A stretch of 64,000 nucleotides of DNA, taken from contig WHVA01000162.1 in NCBI GenBank assembly GCA_015179125.1, positions 124,001 to 188,000 on the forward strand. The letters run 5' to 3'. The position numbers and the translations under genes are program-made. Source of the DNA: Gautieria morchelliformis (Eukaryota; Basidiomycota; Agaricomycetes; Gomphales; Gomphaceae). The notes beneath the pieces are model-generated. The model was given only the letters and a program-made list of their open reading frames with translations. It was not told the DNA's origin and did not search any database. This document shows positions 45,294-56,976 of the stretch, piece by piece; the stretch's first letter is position 1; each line of letters begins with the position of its first letter.

Positions 45294-46060
45294 TCACAAT
45301 GACCAGACACCCTTGACTGTGGACAGGAACCTTTGCCTACCAGCCGACATCAACCCTGACACCTTTAGTGACTGCATAGTGTGTACGTCATGACCCTGAT
45401 ACCATTCTGGAACAGGCACCGAAGCTGAAGGCTTTGTAACTTGATCTTGGGACAAAGTTGAGTGTGTTGTCTGCTTGGTAACTTGTGATGTGCTTGGACA
45501 GTAAGTGGGGCTGAGCACAGAAATCATCTTGGAAGGGAGTTCCCCTGACATCAAACCCCCCTCTGGAGTGCTACATCCTTGAAACACAGGACATGATTGT
45601 CTGGAAGGCCATCCTTTGGATCCTTCAGGGTGTGTTGGGTAGAACTTGCACACCTTGGCTGGTGCATGGACATCGTCTTCCAAACTCCCTGAGTTGTCAT
45701 CGTATCCATAACCCTCCCACTTGATCAAGAATTGGAGGCAGCCCCATTTGAGATGGCTGTCAAGGATATTTTCGACCACATAGTGCTCCTCCCTGGTGAC
45801 AATTTATGGAGGCATCTGTCAGGGGAACCCCCTCCGGAGGACATTTCTAGCCTCGCCTTCAGTTCTGACCTGAGATCCTGATCCAACCCAAGCACATCCC
45901 AAGGATCTGACCAAGTTTCTGAAGCTGAAGCTTCGCAAATTGTCCCCGAATGGTGCCAAGGTGGTGGGTTGAGACATGCGTGGTAGGTGAGGGCCACAGG
46001 GATGCGGACATGTGTCAGGAGTGGAGCGGGCATCCCTGACTTCAATCAGGGTGTAAGGTA
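45294..46060 (-). mobile_element. Ty3/Gypsy (chromovirus-type) remnant: integrase C-terminus with chromodomain
   Basis: The minus strand codes a chromodomain (VVENILDSHLKWG, FLIKWEGYG) of the kind fused to the integrase C-terminus in fungal Ty3/Gypsy chromoviruses, preceded by traces of the integrase tail. It is a broken fragment of less than 1 kb; the rest of the element was not found. Its upstream end is now next to a Ty1/Copia insertion. Confidence 0.7.
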
Positions 46061-46283
46061 TGTTAGTAATCGGGACGATGATACGGCCAAGGCAGAGCCG
46101 GCACGCACTTAGCTGGAAGTTCAAGAACGCTCTCGACTCCGGGTTGCTGGTGCACCAGCACCGCATCGGCACAGCAGCTCGAAGATATTAATAATATAAT
46201 GGACATCATATTTTGTATATAAAGGTAGACGATCTCAAGTAGATCGTAGAACAACAGTTTTATTATAACTCCTTCGTTCTACA
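46061..46283 (+). repeat. 5' LTR of the Copia element
   Basis: The 223-bp terminal repeat includes a TATATAAAG word (about 46217) as likely promoter. It is nearly identical to 50124-50355. Confidence 0.93.
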
Positions 46284-49200
46284 GGTTATGGGCCCCGGCC
46301 ATAACTAAACTACTACAAATCTAGCTTACTCCAACTACACTCTATACTCCACCAAATACCGATCAACAATGTCAAGTAGCAATAACACGTACAAGATCGA
46401 TCCCTTGAACGGGGATAATTACGCGGTGTGGCGCCGATGGCTCGAGTGGATACTCGATGATTTAGATTTGTGGGATGTGGCTATCGGCAGGGAGACAGAA
46501 CCGAGACCGGCAGATGCTGGCAACGTCACTGCGACCGAGCACCAGGAAATCAACGATTGGAGAAGGAAGGACAAAAAAGCTAGAAAAGAAATTTGCCTCA
46601 GAGTCGCTGATGAACAACTAGTTTACATCAATCAGACGATGTCTGCATTTGCTGTATGGACTAGTTTACAAGCGATATTTGAATCTAAGGGAGCCATGGG
46701 GATCGTAAATCTCTGAAGAGATTTCTTCCGGACGCTTGCCAAGGACGGCACGAACATGGAGGAGCACGTACGCAAGCTCCGCGGCATTCAACAGGAACTG
46801 AATGCACGGGACATTACATCAGTGACACCGAGTTCTCGAACACGTTGCTGACGTCACTACCAGATTCTTGGTCGGCGTTTATTACAGCAGTAAACGCCAG
46901 TGGAGCCGGAACGACGGCTGATATATTAATAGCTCAAGTCCTTGATGAGGATCGAGCACGGAAAGCCGGATCAGCACGACAGACGGCGCTTAAGGCGCAA
47001 CAACGTCACAGGCCCAGGAAAGATGACTCAGGAGCAACAAAGGGAAAATGCCGAAATTGCGGCAAGAACGGTCATTACGTGAAGGACTGCTGGGCGAAAG
47101 GTGGCGGCAAGGAAGGCCAAGCACCAAAGTGGTTCAAATCAGGGAACAAAGAAATGGTTAAACAAGCGGAAGAAAAGGACTTTGCGTTTGTATCTAAGGA
47201 GGTAGCATACAGTGCTATATCTGCATCCGACTGGCTAGCCGATTCAGTGGCAACAACACACATTGCTCAAAGCCAAAACGACTTCGCTAGCTATGCCGAG
47301 GAGCCGTTGGAAATCGAAGGAATTTCACCTGGAGCAGTACTACATACACAAGGCCGAGGCACTATCTACATGGAATTCAAAGTCGGCGCCAAGACGAACA
47401 CGATCGAGCTACGTGACATCAAGCATGCACTGGATGCGCCAAACAACCTTATCAGTGTAGGGCATCTAACTGATAAGGGCAACACGGCCACATTTACAGG
47501 CACCGGTGTCGAATTCAAATCACACACCGGAGTTATTTTTGCACAGGGACAGAAGTGCGGGTGACTGTTCTGTATGAAGGCATGGGTCACCCGATCAGTC
47601 AAGGCACGGGATTTTGCCGCAGCGGCAAAAGGACGGTCATGGGACAAATGGCACAGGATACTCGGGCACGTCAACATAAACTCTATAAAAATGTTGAAAT
47701 CTAACGACCTGGTTACTGGACTCAAGATAGACAAGTCAAAAGAGCCGAGTCAGTGCAAGGCTTGCATACAAGGCAAACAGCATGTGGAGCCGTTCCCCAA
47801 AAGAGCCGAGGACACTGTTGATCAGGTCGGTGACCTAACAGTATCCGATGTATGGGGGCCTGCCCAGACCGAGGGACCGCCGCATGAAAAATACTTTTAT
47901 TCTTTCACGGACATCAAATCAAGGTACACTGTAATCTATTTCGGGAGCGCCAAAGATGAAGCGCTCAAACACTTCGGGACGTACAAAGCATTCCTCGAGA
48001 CCCAAACAGGTCAGAAACTGAAGAGGTTCACTCGGATAATGGAGGGGAATATGTCAATAAAAGCTTCAAGGAATTTTGTGCAAAATATGGCATTATTATG
48101 GAGACCACAGCTCCATACTCCCCAGCCCAGAATGGAATTGCAGAACGACTCAATCGGACCTTACTTGAGCACGCACGGGAAATGATATTCGCCAAGAACC
48201 TGCCAAAAATACTCTGGCCCGAGGCCGTGGCTTACGCGTGTTATATCAAAAATCGATCACCCACGTGAGTGCTTGGAGATAACGCAACACCGTTCCAGGC
48301 ACTATTCAGCAAGAAGCCGAACATAGCACGTCTAGAGGAATTCGGGACAAACTGCTGGGTTATGATGCTGGATCAACATCGAGCTAAACTTGATCCAAAG
48401 GCAGAAGAACACATATTCATTGGAGTAGCTGAACATGCAAAAGCCTGGAGGTATTACAATAAAGCCTCAAAGCACGTTCAAATCTCAAGAAATATCACAT
48501 TCGACGAAAATGACAATAAACTCTATCCTATCCCGGATAACGACGATGACGACACTACTACGGCACCGCTCAAGGGGGAGCACTCACCACGCGAGCATGT
48601 GCCGGACCCGATCCCATCTACCCCGCAGATGTCATCACCCCAGACGACGCCCATCCCTAATCCACCTGAACAAGCGCCAGCTCCACAGATTCGACGGAGC
48701 GCACGTATCACTCAAAGGCCGGATTACCGGAAGGTGAATGATTCAGGACACACCGAGCAGGTTTACATAACGAGAGAAATCATTACTGAACCTGAGAATT
48801 ACAGAGCGGCAGTATCACGTGATGATGCGCCGATCTGGGAGAAAGCAATGGAAACTGAAATGGATCAACATAAGACGCTAGGAACATGGGAATTAACAGG
48901 AATTAACAGAACTACCACCTGGATGAGTAGCTATTGGTTGCCGATGGGTATACGCTGTCAAAACGCAACTGGATGGACAATTTGATAAAGCCAAAGCGAG
49001 GGTTGTGGCTCAAGGATTCACACAAAGGCCAGGGATGGATTACTACGAAATAAATTCACCTGTGGTCAAGTTCGATTCACTACATGTTCTATTAGCCATT
49101 GCAAACACACTCGATTGGGAAATCGAAATGATGGACGTCAAAGGCGCCTATCTCAATTCAACCATAGATGAGGAGATCTACATGCATCAGCCCGATGGTT

Positions 49201-50123
49201 TTGATGACGGGTCTGGACGCGTTCTAAGAATACACAGAGCACTCTACGGACTCAAGCAATCAGGACAAGCTTGGCATCAGCACTTACGCAAATCACTACT
49301 CGATCTCGGCTTTCATCAAAGTACAGCCGATGAATGTGTCTACCTCAGACAAGATAAGGACTCAATCAAAGTCATATCAGTATACGTGGACGACTTCGGT
49401 CTATTTGCTGATTCCAAAGGAGGGATGGTTAAGCTCAAGGGGGAGCTTCATGGAAAATTCCCTTTGACAGATTTAGGAGAAATGAAGAAAATCTTGGGAA
49501 TTAGAGTTGAGAGGAATAGGGATGAGGGAACACTGACTATGTCTCAAGGACATTACATCGACATCATACTCGAACGATTCAACATGGCGACGGCTCATTC
49601 TGTATCTACACCTCTACACAAAATGATCAAGCTCACAATGCCTATGGACTCAACAGGTCCAACTACTGAAGTACCCTACGCTAAAGCAATGGGATCACTA
49701 ATGTATGCAGCACTCAGCACACGACCCGATTTGGCTTTTACCATACAACATCTGAGCCAATTCACTATCTACTACAGAGGCCGAATACATGGCACTCACC
49801 GAGGGTGCCAAGCAATTAATCTGGCTAAGGCACTTCATCGAGGAGCTAGGAATAGATCAAACCCAGCCCACGTCACTTCAATCAGACAATCTAGGCGCCA
49901 TCACACTATCGCATGACGCAATGTACCATGCACGTACTAAACATATCAACGTCGCATATCATTTCATCCATGAGAAAGTGGCCTCTCACGAGGCATCACT
50001 TACATACATACCGACGAAGGAGAACGTAGCGGACATATCTACGAAGGGACTAGACTTACAGCAACATAGGTATTTATTAGGGAAATTAGGATTTTGCAGA
50101 AGGGACTTCTCGCTGAGGGGGAG

Positions 50124-50355
50124 TGTTAGTAATCGGGACGATGATACGGCCGAGGCAGAGCTGGCACGCACTTAGCTGGAAGTTCAAGAAGGCTCTCGAC
50201 TCCGGGTTGCTGGTGCACCAGCACCGCATCGGCACAGCAGCTCGAAGATATTAATAATATAATGGACATCATATTTTGTATATAAAGGTAGACGATCCCA
50301 AGTAGATCGTAGAACAACAGGAACAACAGTTTTATTATAACTCCTTCATTCTACA
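50124..50355 (+). repeat. 3' LTR of the Copia element
   Basis: This is the 232-bp terminal repeat, longer than the 5' copy by a 9-bp duplication of an ACAACAGGA-type word. It is followed by the target duplication AGGTA. Confidence 0.93.
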
Positions 50356-50440
50356 AGGTATATAGGTAGCGCACTGGTAGCCTTTAGAACAACTATCTTC
50401 TGGGTTCAAGTCTACACCCACACCCACATGTAGACCTCAT
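50356..50440 (+). repeat. tRNA-derived SINE-like sequence
   Basis: GGTAGCGCACTGGTAGCC resembles a tRNA D-arm/A-box and GGGTTCAAGTCTACACCC resembles a T-arm/B-box, separated by about 25 nt. A shortened copy lies at 35815-35860. There is no full cloverleaf (no clear acceptor stem), so this is not called as a tRNA gene. The Copia element has inserted at the left end of this sequence. Confidence 0.45.
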
Positions 50441-51925
50441 GTACCATGAGACTAAAACATTAATCACGTGCTAGTCACAGTACACGTCCAACACGTCCAC
50501 AAACACTTCGAGGCTGCTGTACGGCGCTGTACCGTTCATAAAGAACTGCCAACGAGTTCAAAATGAGCTTGGAATCAGCTACCTGTTTTTTTCTCGTCCG
50601 GTCTGCACGCACTGCAATCCAGTAGTGGTCGTGAACATTTTTGCACCCGCGGCGGTCTCAGTGCGGTATCTCAGTGTTCGTAGGCCTTGTATACAGGCAT
50701 AACTTTATTTTAGGTTGTGAATAAAAGGGACAGGGGGGCACCGCATAGCAAAGCACAGGAGCGAATATAAAGTCCGGAATCGAGAGCAATTCGGCAACCA
50801 TCGACCGTCCAAGTGGACCGTGCCAGAAATAGTGCGAGTCACGCTGGGAAGGGAAACGACTACGGAATCGAGACGAGTCATGGTAAACGGTGCGAATAGG
50901 ACGTCCATGATGCATGATGGGCGGTGGGCTGACATTGACGCTGCTACAGCGACGTCCCCTCGAGCTCCGAAAGCCTTGCGCCATCTATATTAGAAACTTT
51001 CCAGGCCTTGCTGGAGCTACAGTGTTGTACGTTGTTTCGGGCCCACTGGCTGTAATGCCTACTATGGTACTATGTTCCTGCTGCAGGTTTGGCGTGGCGG
51101 ATGCACATACAGACTTCAGTACGGCGTACGTACTAACTTGGAGTGGTCCCCGTGGTCCCCATGAGCTTGGGACAGGGAGCGGCGAGGGTGATGTATGGAT
51201 GGGATGTTGTTTTAGTCCTGCGTGCTGGCATACCTGGCGACGCTGCTTCCCTCTTCTAATGCTGCAAGCTTCGAGCGGACTGAATCATATGAGGTCTGTG
51301 CACGTGGACGCGTACGCGCCCCAGTATCCCCGTTCCACCGGCGTGCTCGGCTGCTATGCCTGCTCTAGTGAGGGACCTTCGAGGGGGTGTTGCTTCGGAG
51401 GGCAGAGGTTTGGACGATCGAGTGATGGCAGAACACGGTTCGGAATAAGTGGTCCATGTATGATCACTGCACTGTAACGCATGCATGGACCTACATCCGT
51501 GATGCACGAGCAACGTCTAACGAGCTGTGTATGATCGCCGTCCATCGGGTGATGGCTGAGGGTATGGCTATTGCTCTGCGTTGGGTCACGTTGCTTCGAG
51601 CTGTGGCGGTGTGTCGAGGGCTGGCATAGGACAGTCCTCCAGCAAGGCACGCCCAGATTTCGGCATACCGTTCGTGGTCCGGAGAAGGGGGCCTGCTATG
51701 AACTATGAACGATGCACGACCCAAGGATCCACAAAAGCCACGTACGATTCACGCAGTGAGGTAGTCACCAATTTCGAACGAACCTACGCCGGATCGCCTC
51801 TACGTGCCTTCCTCCTTGAGTATATGCGTGCACCACTAGATAGTGAATTGATAATAGCATCAGGCCCAAGGCCATAGAGCATCTAGAATGGACGCGGAGC
51901 ATTAGCTAATGGATGACTGTCCGTA
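50441..51925. other. No supported gene
   Basis: Long but motif-free open frames occur on both strands (plus 50914-51477; minus 50658-50984). Overlapping opposite frames of similar length and GC-rich composition suggest chance. I see nothing that can be named. Confidence 0.4.
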
Positions 51926-52349
51926 GTCCTAAAAACCTAAATCCAAAGTTCTAAGGTGAGTGACACACGACAGCTGTCAGATTTAGACCAGTAGCTCGAA
52001 CCGTAAGACCAAAATCTAATTTTCAGTTAACCTGTCACCGGCTGCGCACGGCAGCTCGTTGACCGAGCTCCGAGGACTTGGTACGGACTAAGTGGCTGAG
52101 ATGGACCGAGAGGGAATATGGGGGGGACGGTATGCCGTTCTGGGATGAGCTGTCAAATAACTGTCAAATTTAAATGAAATGAAATGTTTAGGACTGCGCA
52201 AAAAGTTTAGGACGGGGGGAAGGAGGCCATACTAAACGAAGGGTTTAGGACGGCGTTGGGTCGTTCAGCGGAGTTTCAACGCACTTGTCTGTCATCGGCT
52301 AATGGCCGGCACGATGTTCCGGAAGATTTAGGACACATTATTTAGGATT
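51926..52349. repeat. Cluster of TTTAGGAC motifs
   Basis: Exact TTTAGGAC occurs at 52187, 52206, 52244 and 52327, a near copy (TTTAGGAT) at 52341, and the inverse GTCCTAAA at 51926. Such spaced short repeats suggest the subterminal part of a small DNA transposon. It is not the TTAGGG telomere repeat. Confidence 0.6.
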
Positions 52350-52562
52350 TTAGGTGTACGGGTAGTCATCCAATAGAGACCATAAAGACCTACAATGACC
52401 ATGGCCATGGCCGTTTTCCTCGCAGCGGGGTAAGTATTCCTCGGACGAGCAAGGGGACTTACAGTACGCGGAGAAAGCTCGGCAAAAGGCGTCGGACTTC
52501 CCACCCCTTGACGAGCAAGGGAAGTGACGTCACGATCTTGTTCTACCCCGGTCCCCGGCAGC

Positions 52563-52643
52563 TTCGAGAATCGAATGGAAGCTTGTAGCTAATGAGGAAT
52601 CGAAAACATCGTACTAGCTACAAGCTTCCATTCGATTCTCGAA
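52563..52643. repeat. Perfect 29-bp inverted repeat with 23-nt loop, upstream of Hsp20
   Basis: The left arm 52563-52591 (starting TTCGAGAATCGAATGGAA) is exactly complementary to the right arm 52615-52643. Each arm contains TTCnnGAA plus further GAA (or TTC) triplets at 5-bp spacing, reminiscent of heat-shock-factor sites, although consecutive same-strand GAA units are not the canonical arrangement. It lies 170-250 bp upstream of the Hsp20 start codon. Confidence 0.9.
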
Positions 52644-52717
52644 AATTGTGCTGAACGTTACCGACTCTACACTCATGACCTCAGAAGTGACGTTGGTTTC
52701 TGGTCTCATATTCATTG

Positions 52718-52763
52718 TTCCGGAAATTTCGACAAAGTTTCCCCTGTCGCAGTATGTATAAAA
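52718..52763 (+). promoter_or_regulatory. Heat-shock element and TATA box of the Hsp20 gene
   Basis: TTCCGGAAATTTC at 52718-52730 is a canonical three-unit heat-shock element (TTCnnGAAnnTTC). A TATAAAA box follows at 52757-52763, about 53 bp before the ATG. The layout is that of a classic heat-inducible fungal promoter. Confidence 0.8.
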
Positions 52764-52815
52764 TCCGGCCCAACTGCAACTGGATGCTGCAAAGAACGTC
52801 TTGAGAAATCACACA

Positions 52816-53418
52816 ATGGCTCTCTCCACCTACTTCTACGAACCCTTCCACGAACCATTCTTCACTCTCTCCGATTTTGACCGTCTCTTTGACGCCGCGT
52901 GGGATTCCCGCTCTCCCCAACGTGCTGTCTCTCGTGCAGATGCCGCCGGTTCACCTGCGGTTTCTGACCGTCTTTTGCGTCCAAAGCAAGTATCATCGAG
53001 TCCTATCTTCCTCACTCCTCACACTAACCACACTCATCCAGAATGGACCTGCACGAGTCTAAAGACAAGGATGAGATGACTGCCACTTTCGAGCTGCCTG
53101 GAATGAAGAAAGAGGACATCAATATCGACGTGCACAACAATCGCTTGGTTGTTTCGGGGCAAAGCAATATCTCGGACGAACTTAACCAAGATGGTTACGC
53201 TGTACGCGAAAGGCGCTATGGAAAGTTTTCTAGGACGCTTCCTCTTCCTCCTGGCATTAAGGCACGTATACTTCGTTTTGGCTATGCTGCAGCGAACTCA
53301 TCTTTTTTTCTCACTATAGCCGGAGGACATCAAGGCGAACATGGATAATGGCGTTCTCTCCGTTCGCTTCCCCAAGTCTCACCCTGACCAGGAGCCCAAG
53401 AAGGTCACAGTCTCCTGA
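52816..53418 (+). CDS. Small heat shock protein, Hsp20/alpha-crystallin family (162 aa)
   Basis: This is an ATP-independent chaperone that holds unfolding proteins, normally as oligomers in the cytosol. Exons are 52816-52985, 53042-53261 and 53320-53418. The N-terminus MALSTYFYEPFHEPFFTLSD is the variable arm. The alpha-crystallin domain runs from about residue 57 (KDEMTATFELPGMKKEDINI, VVSGQS, RRYGKFSRTLPLPPGIK) to VLSVRFPK, where the usual NGVL motif is intact. Length is typical of the family. Both introns appear to start with GC rather than GT (AA|GCAAGT and AAG|GCACGT): only these donors keep the frame and restore PPGIKPEDIKANMDNGVL, while the nearby GT sites run into stops or lose the conserved C-terminus. 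The promoter carries a heat-shock element and TATA box. Confidence 0.93.
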
Positions 53419-53873
53419 AAGCACCAGAAGAAAACTCGACTTGTAATAACACAATGTAGCTGGACAGTAGCGGAGCTTGGGGGTTGTTTGAGTGTTTCAC
53501 TGTAACGTACCGTTTCAAATAGTGTAACCTGGTGCTTGTAGTACCAAGCGTAATTGTAAAAAGCTTTATCTGCAGGGACAGGGGCCAGCGGCGAACTTTC
53601 CTCAGTTGGTATACCGATTGGGGAGAGAAACCGTGACAAGCTCTCGACGTAAGATTGTAACCGGAGTGAACGGCCATCTGAAATTTGGTGGCATCACTCG
53701 GATGCGGCCTGTTAAATGATGTGAGATACATGCAATGTGATTTTGAGTTACGAAAATGAATGCGAATGTGTAGTAGTAGTAAAGGTAACTTTGTGATTAA
53801 TCCATCTCCACGTCATCCTGATTTACTCCATGCTGGGTGCTTCCCACCTAAGCAATCGCAATGACTCGTTAAG

Positions 53874-55863
53874 TTAGAGGTATTGTTTCAGCATGGAGGA
53901 CATACCAGAGCCGAGGCCATTGAAAGTCCGTGTCCATTTCCAACGTGTCCCACCTGGATGAGCAACAGCGATTAAACGATTGAACAAACGGCACGCAAAA
54001 CGGATCCGGGTGGGTAACATACCTTGACCGATTCCATCGAGAAACCATAATCTGTAATTTCTTCTTCCACGCGTGGAACGGAATTTCTGTATGTCTTCGG
54101 GCGTTTTGTCTTGAAAATGATGTCTCAATTTGAGCATGAGCAACAACGCTGGACTCACGACGGTCATGTCGAAACTGCTACCCTCCTCCTGCTTGCGTTT
54201 GAAGGATTGGACGGTTTCATCCGAAGCCTTGCCACTGACCGCACCACCGAGTTTTGGGAAGGGATATGGCAGCGTTAGTGGTTCCAAGGTGTGCTCTCCT
54301 GCCCATTCCACCTTGACACCAGCCTGAAAACCATAGTGATTGAACCACTCGACATCCTCGGCCGCGAGAGATGCATAACTGTAAAGGCGAAGGAGCTTGA
54401 TTTGCTCGGACATTCTGAGGTTTTCCAGACAAAATTCCGCGGATCTTTTTTTCCCCACAGTAGAGCAGTCGAGTTCCAGCCTCACAACCTCCTCCAGCCC
54501 GCGGTCCGGGCGTAGATGTCTGAGAACGTGTGCCGGTATCTGTCCGCTAAGCAAGAGCTCTTGAATCTGGTTGCCATCCAGCAACCTCACGACGTCACAA
54601 GCGTCATCGACGAGCTCGACTCTGATAACGCTAGAGAGATAAGTGGGAAATGTCGACCGTCCATACTGGCTTTGCCAGGTGCAATTCAAGATACGAATGC
54701 AACACGCAGCATCGACTTCGGAGAAAGTGCCATACCCACTGAGCTCAACACCTCCCAGTGTGTTGAGCGAGTCGGATTTCTTGTCCGAGATCCGGGACAG
54801 CCTGACTGTTTCTATCTTGTCAAACAAAAGGCTGTCTTCACGACGGGACAGTATTTCATCCAGTTCCCAGCCGCTGCCGTCACTTGTTACCTCCACCCTC
54901 AGGATATTCAGTAGCTCTGCCTCAATGGTTTTGAGAATGTAAAGGGTGCTGCGGAAACTGTGGGAGGTGACGTTGAGTTCGCACAGGTCATCCAAGTCCA
55001 GGTCAAGCTTTGGCACGGCCTCTCCCGGAGGGATATCCGAGAACACATCCAGCAAGCTTACGGTCCGCAATCTAGGTGAACGGCGAAGCGCCATGAGAAG
55101 TTCGATTGGAGAAATCCGTGGCCGGAAGTTGAACAGGTCAAGATTCACAAGGTTGTCGTACGCCGGGGACCACAACGGAATCTTGACGGCATCCAGTAGC
55201 AGACTGTCGACAGTACGAAGGCCCTGCATGCGACCCAATAGGTTAAGAAATTCTTCTGTAAAATGGGTTCTACTATGATTACTTTAGTTGTTTGCTGTAG
55301 ATTGCGCTGCGAATCATTTCAACTCACGTGGGCGGACATTGAGAATCGAACTCTCTGTGCATAATGGCACCATCATCATCACAAGACAGGTCCTCCTCTG
55401 CACTGATGTGAAAAGTTTCGAGGTTGTCGGACGGCGGATTACGGACAAAAAATTCAAGGATAGAGTAGACATCCATATAGTCTCGAGTGTGGACTAAAAG
55501 TGATTTGATATGTACCATTCGTTGCTTCAAGCACTGATACTCGTCCTCAACAGGGCAGGCGGCTCTTGGGAGGGTGACATGCAAAGGTGCGTCAACGGTA
55601 GTCCTATCCAGGTAGAGCAATGCCAGTTTCTGGTTCGTAAAGTCGACGTCGCACCAAAAGTACTCATGGGAAACAGCCACCTTTCTCCATAATTGACAGA
55701 CGTGTGATATGACGAACGCGTCCTGTGTTTTGGGGAATGTGAGTTCACCAGCTTCAAGTTCGGGCAGTGGCACTTCGTCGACGAGGTGTATGAAGATCTG
55801 TAATAGCACTTCCTCTGGAATGGTAAGTTGGGACTGCCAGGGAGAAATTATCCGGCTGTTCAT
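53874..55863 (-). CDS. F-box-like domain protein (621 aa)
   Basis: This is a predicted substrate receptor of an SCF-type ubiquitin ligase. Exons are 55863-55328, 55272-54023 and 53953-53874. The N-terminal F-box-like region reads LTIPEEVLLQIFIHLVDE, VISHVCQLWRKVAVSHEYFW, the pattern of the large Agaricomycete F-box-like family. The remainder is a long region with irregular Leu-rich stretches (LLMALRRSPRLRTVSLLDVF, LCELNVTSHSFRSTLYILK) that may form a divergent repeat fold. The first intron acceptor (CATAG at 55273) was chosen because it alone keeps the frame through THFTEEFLNLLGRMQGLRT. Intron 2 is a multiple of three and could in principle be read through. The substrate is unknown. Confidence 0.82.
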
Positions 55864-56976
55864 GCTGCGCTGTTTTCTGATGATTGAATTGCCGTTCAGC
55901 CTTCAGGCGATTGACCGCACTACACTCACCTTCAGGGTTTGAAACTTATGTAGCGCAGACAAGGTGAGAATATATAATTGTGGTCCCATTACCACATATA
56001 TGTGTTCTATGTCTCAGATGCATAGCTTTGTTTCTTTTGAGGTGACAAAAAGGCAAGGACAGTGACCCTGATCAATATTTAGCGCTATAACAGGTTTAGA
56101 TCCTGATGCCCGAGAGGTTCGTGACGCATGACGCGTGACATGTTCTGGGTCTGCATGGTGAACAACGGGAAAAATACAATGGTCATGAGCGGCACGGGAT
56201 ACGATAAAAGTCGGCATTTGTCATCGGATCAGTTGTTTGATTAGCAGAAACGCGTACTTGAAGCCTTTGATCTGAGCCGCTTGATAGGGCCGCCTTTCGA
56301 ATCCTCCTTTGTAGCCTTTTACGGTATGCCGAAGTCAGAAGTCCTCAGCGCCTCAGCACCCGTCTCTCACGGCTCCCAGTCTCCGTATACCGTAAAGCAC
56401 TTGTAAAGGGCAGAAGGATCCTTCCCATGCCCTCACCTCCAACAGATGGGTTGACTGAGTAAACCTTACAATCGGCTCATCCATCATTGCGCATAGCCGG
56501 TGTTTGTACATAGATATGATGATGAGTCATCCGCGGAAGTCATTAAACCCCGAGTCGGATGCGCACCACCGTGGGCATCGGAATAAAATGGCACACGAAT
56601 TCAAGGATACAAGAGCACATCGAGAGCTTTCCACATTAATGTAAGAGATCTTGGCGAATTCAAATCCAACTGTTATTGCCATGCTTTGACTCGAACCGTG
56701 ACTGCCGCACCAGGCATATCTTTGATCATGGCGATGATGTGACAGCTGCCAACCTCGGGCTGAGGCCTGAGGCTGAACTCTCCGAGTCCGTACGCTTCTG
56801 ACCGCCTAGCTGTAAATAAAGTTCGTCACACTATGACATGTGACACAGCGAGTGTTAGTGGTTAGTAAGTCAAGAGATTGGTGCTCTACGTAGATCTTAC
56901 TGAGCGCAGACTGTTAGAAGTAGCTGCGATATGCGCCGATGTGAGTACACTCACCATCAATTCGATCATTATCCAT
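55864..56976. other. Intergenic region between divergent F-box-like genes
   Basis: The two neighbouring genes diverge from this stretch, so it should hold both promoters. I see no conserved box. Short open frames only. Confidence 0.4.

Larger units (their letters stand above)
46061..50355 (+). mobile_element. Ty1/Copia retrotransposon, full length with both LTRs, coding region broken
   Basis: The 5' LTR is 46061-46283 and the 3' LTR 50124-50355, both beginning TGTTAGTAATCGGG and ending TTCTACA or its close variant. The element is flanked by the 5-bp target duplication AGGTA (46056-46060 and 50356-50360). A purine-rich AGGGGGAG tract precedes the 3' LTR. Parts in order are gag (from 46369), a CCHC zinc knuckle (CRNCGKNGHYVKDC), an aspartic-protease-like segment, a GAG-pre-integrase and integrase core, RT with YVDD and RNase H; this is the Copia order. 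The LTRs differ by about five substitutions and one 9-bp indel, so the insertion is fairly young. The polyprotein is interrupted in several places, so the copy is non-autonomous. Confidence 0.93.

Noticed and set aside
50356-50440. A tRNA gene, because of A-box and B-box-like words.
   Set aside because: No acceptor stem or complete cloverleaf could be drawn, and a shortened copy exists elsewhere, so a SINE-like repeat fits better.
50914-51477. A 187-aa plus-strand ORF.
   Set aside because: It has no motif, unusual composition (many Cys, Gly and Trp from GC-rich DNA) and overlapping open frames on the opposite strand. A chance frame is more likely.
52187-52349. Internal telomere-like repeats (TTTAGG).
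   Set aside because: The motif is TTTAGGAC, spaced irregularly and not in tandem, unlike the TTAGGG repeat of fungal telomeres.
52986-53041. A standard GT donor for Hsp20 intron 1, at GTATCA (52990).
   Set aside because: It leads to a stop shortly after the junction, whereas the GC donor at 52986 gives RPKMDLHESKDK in frame.
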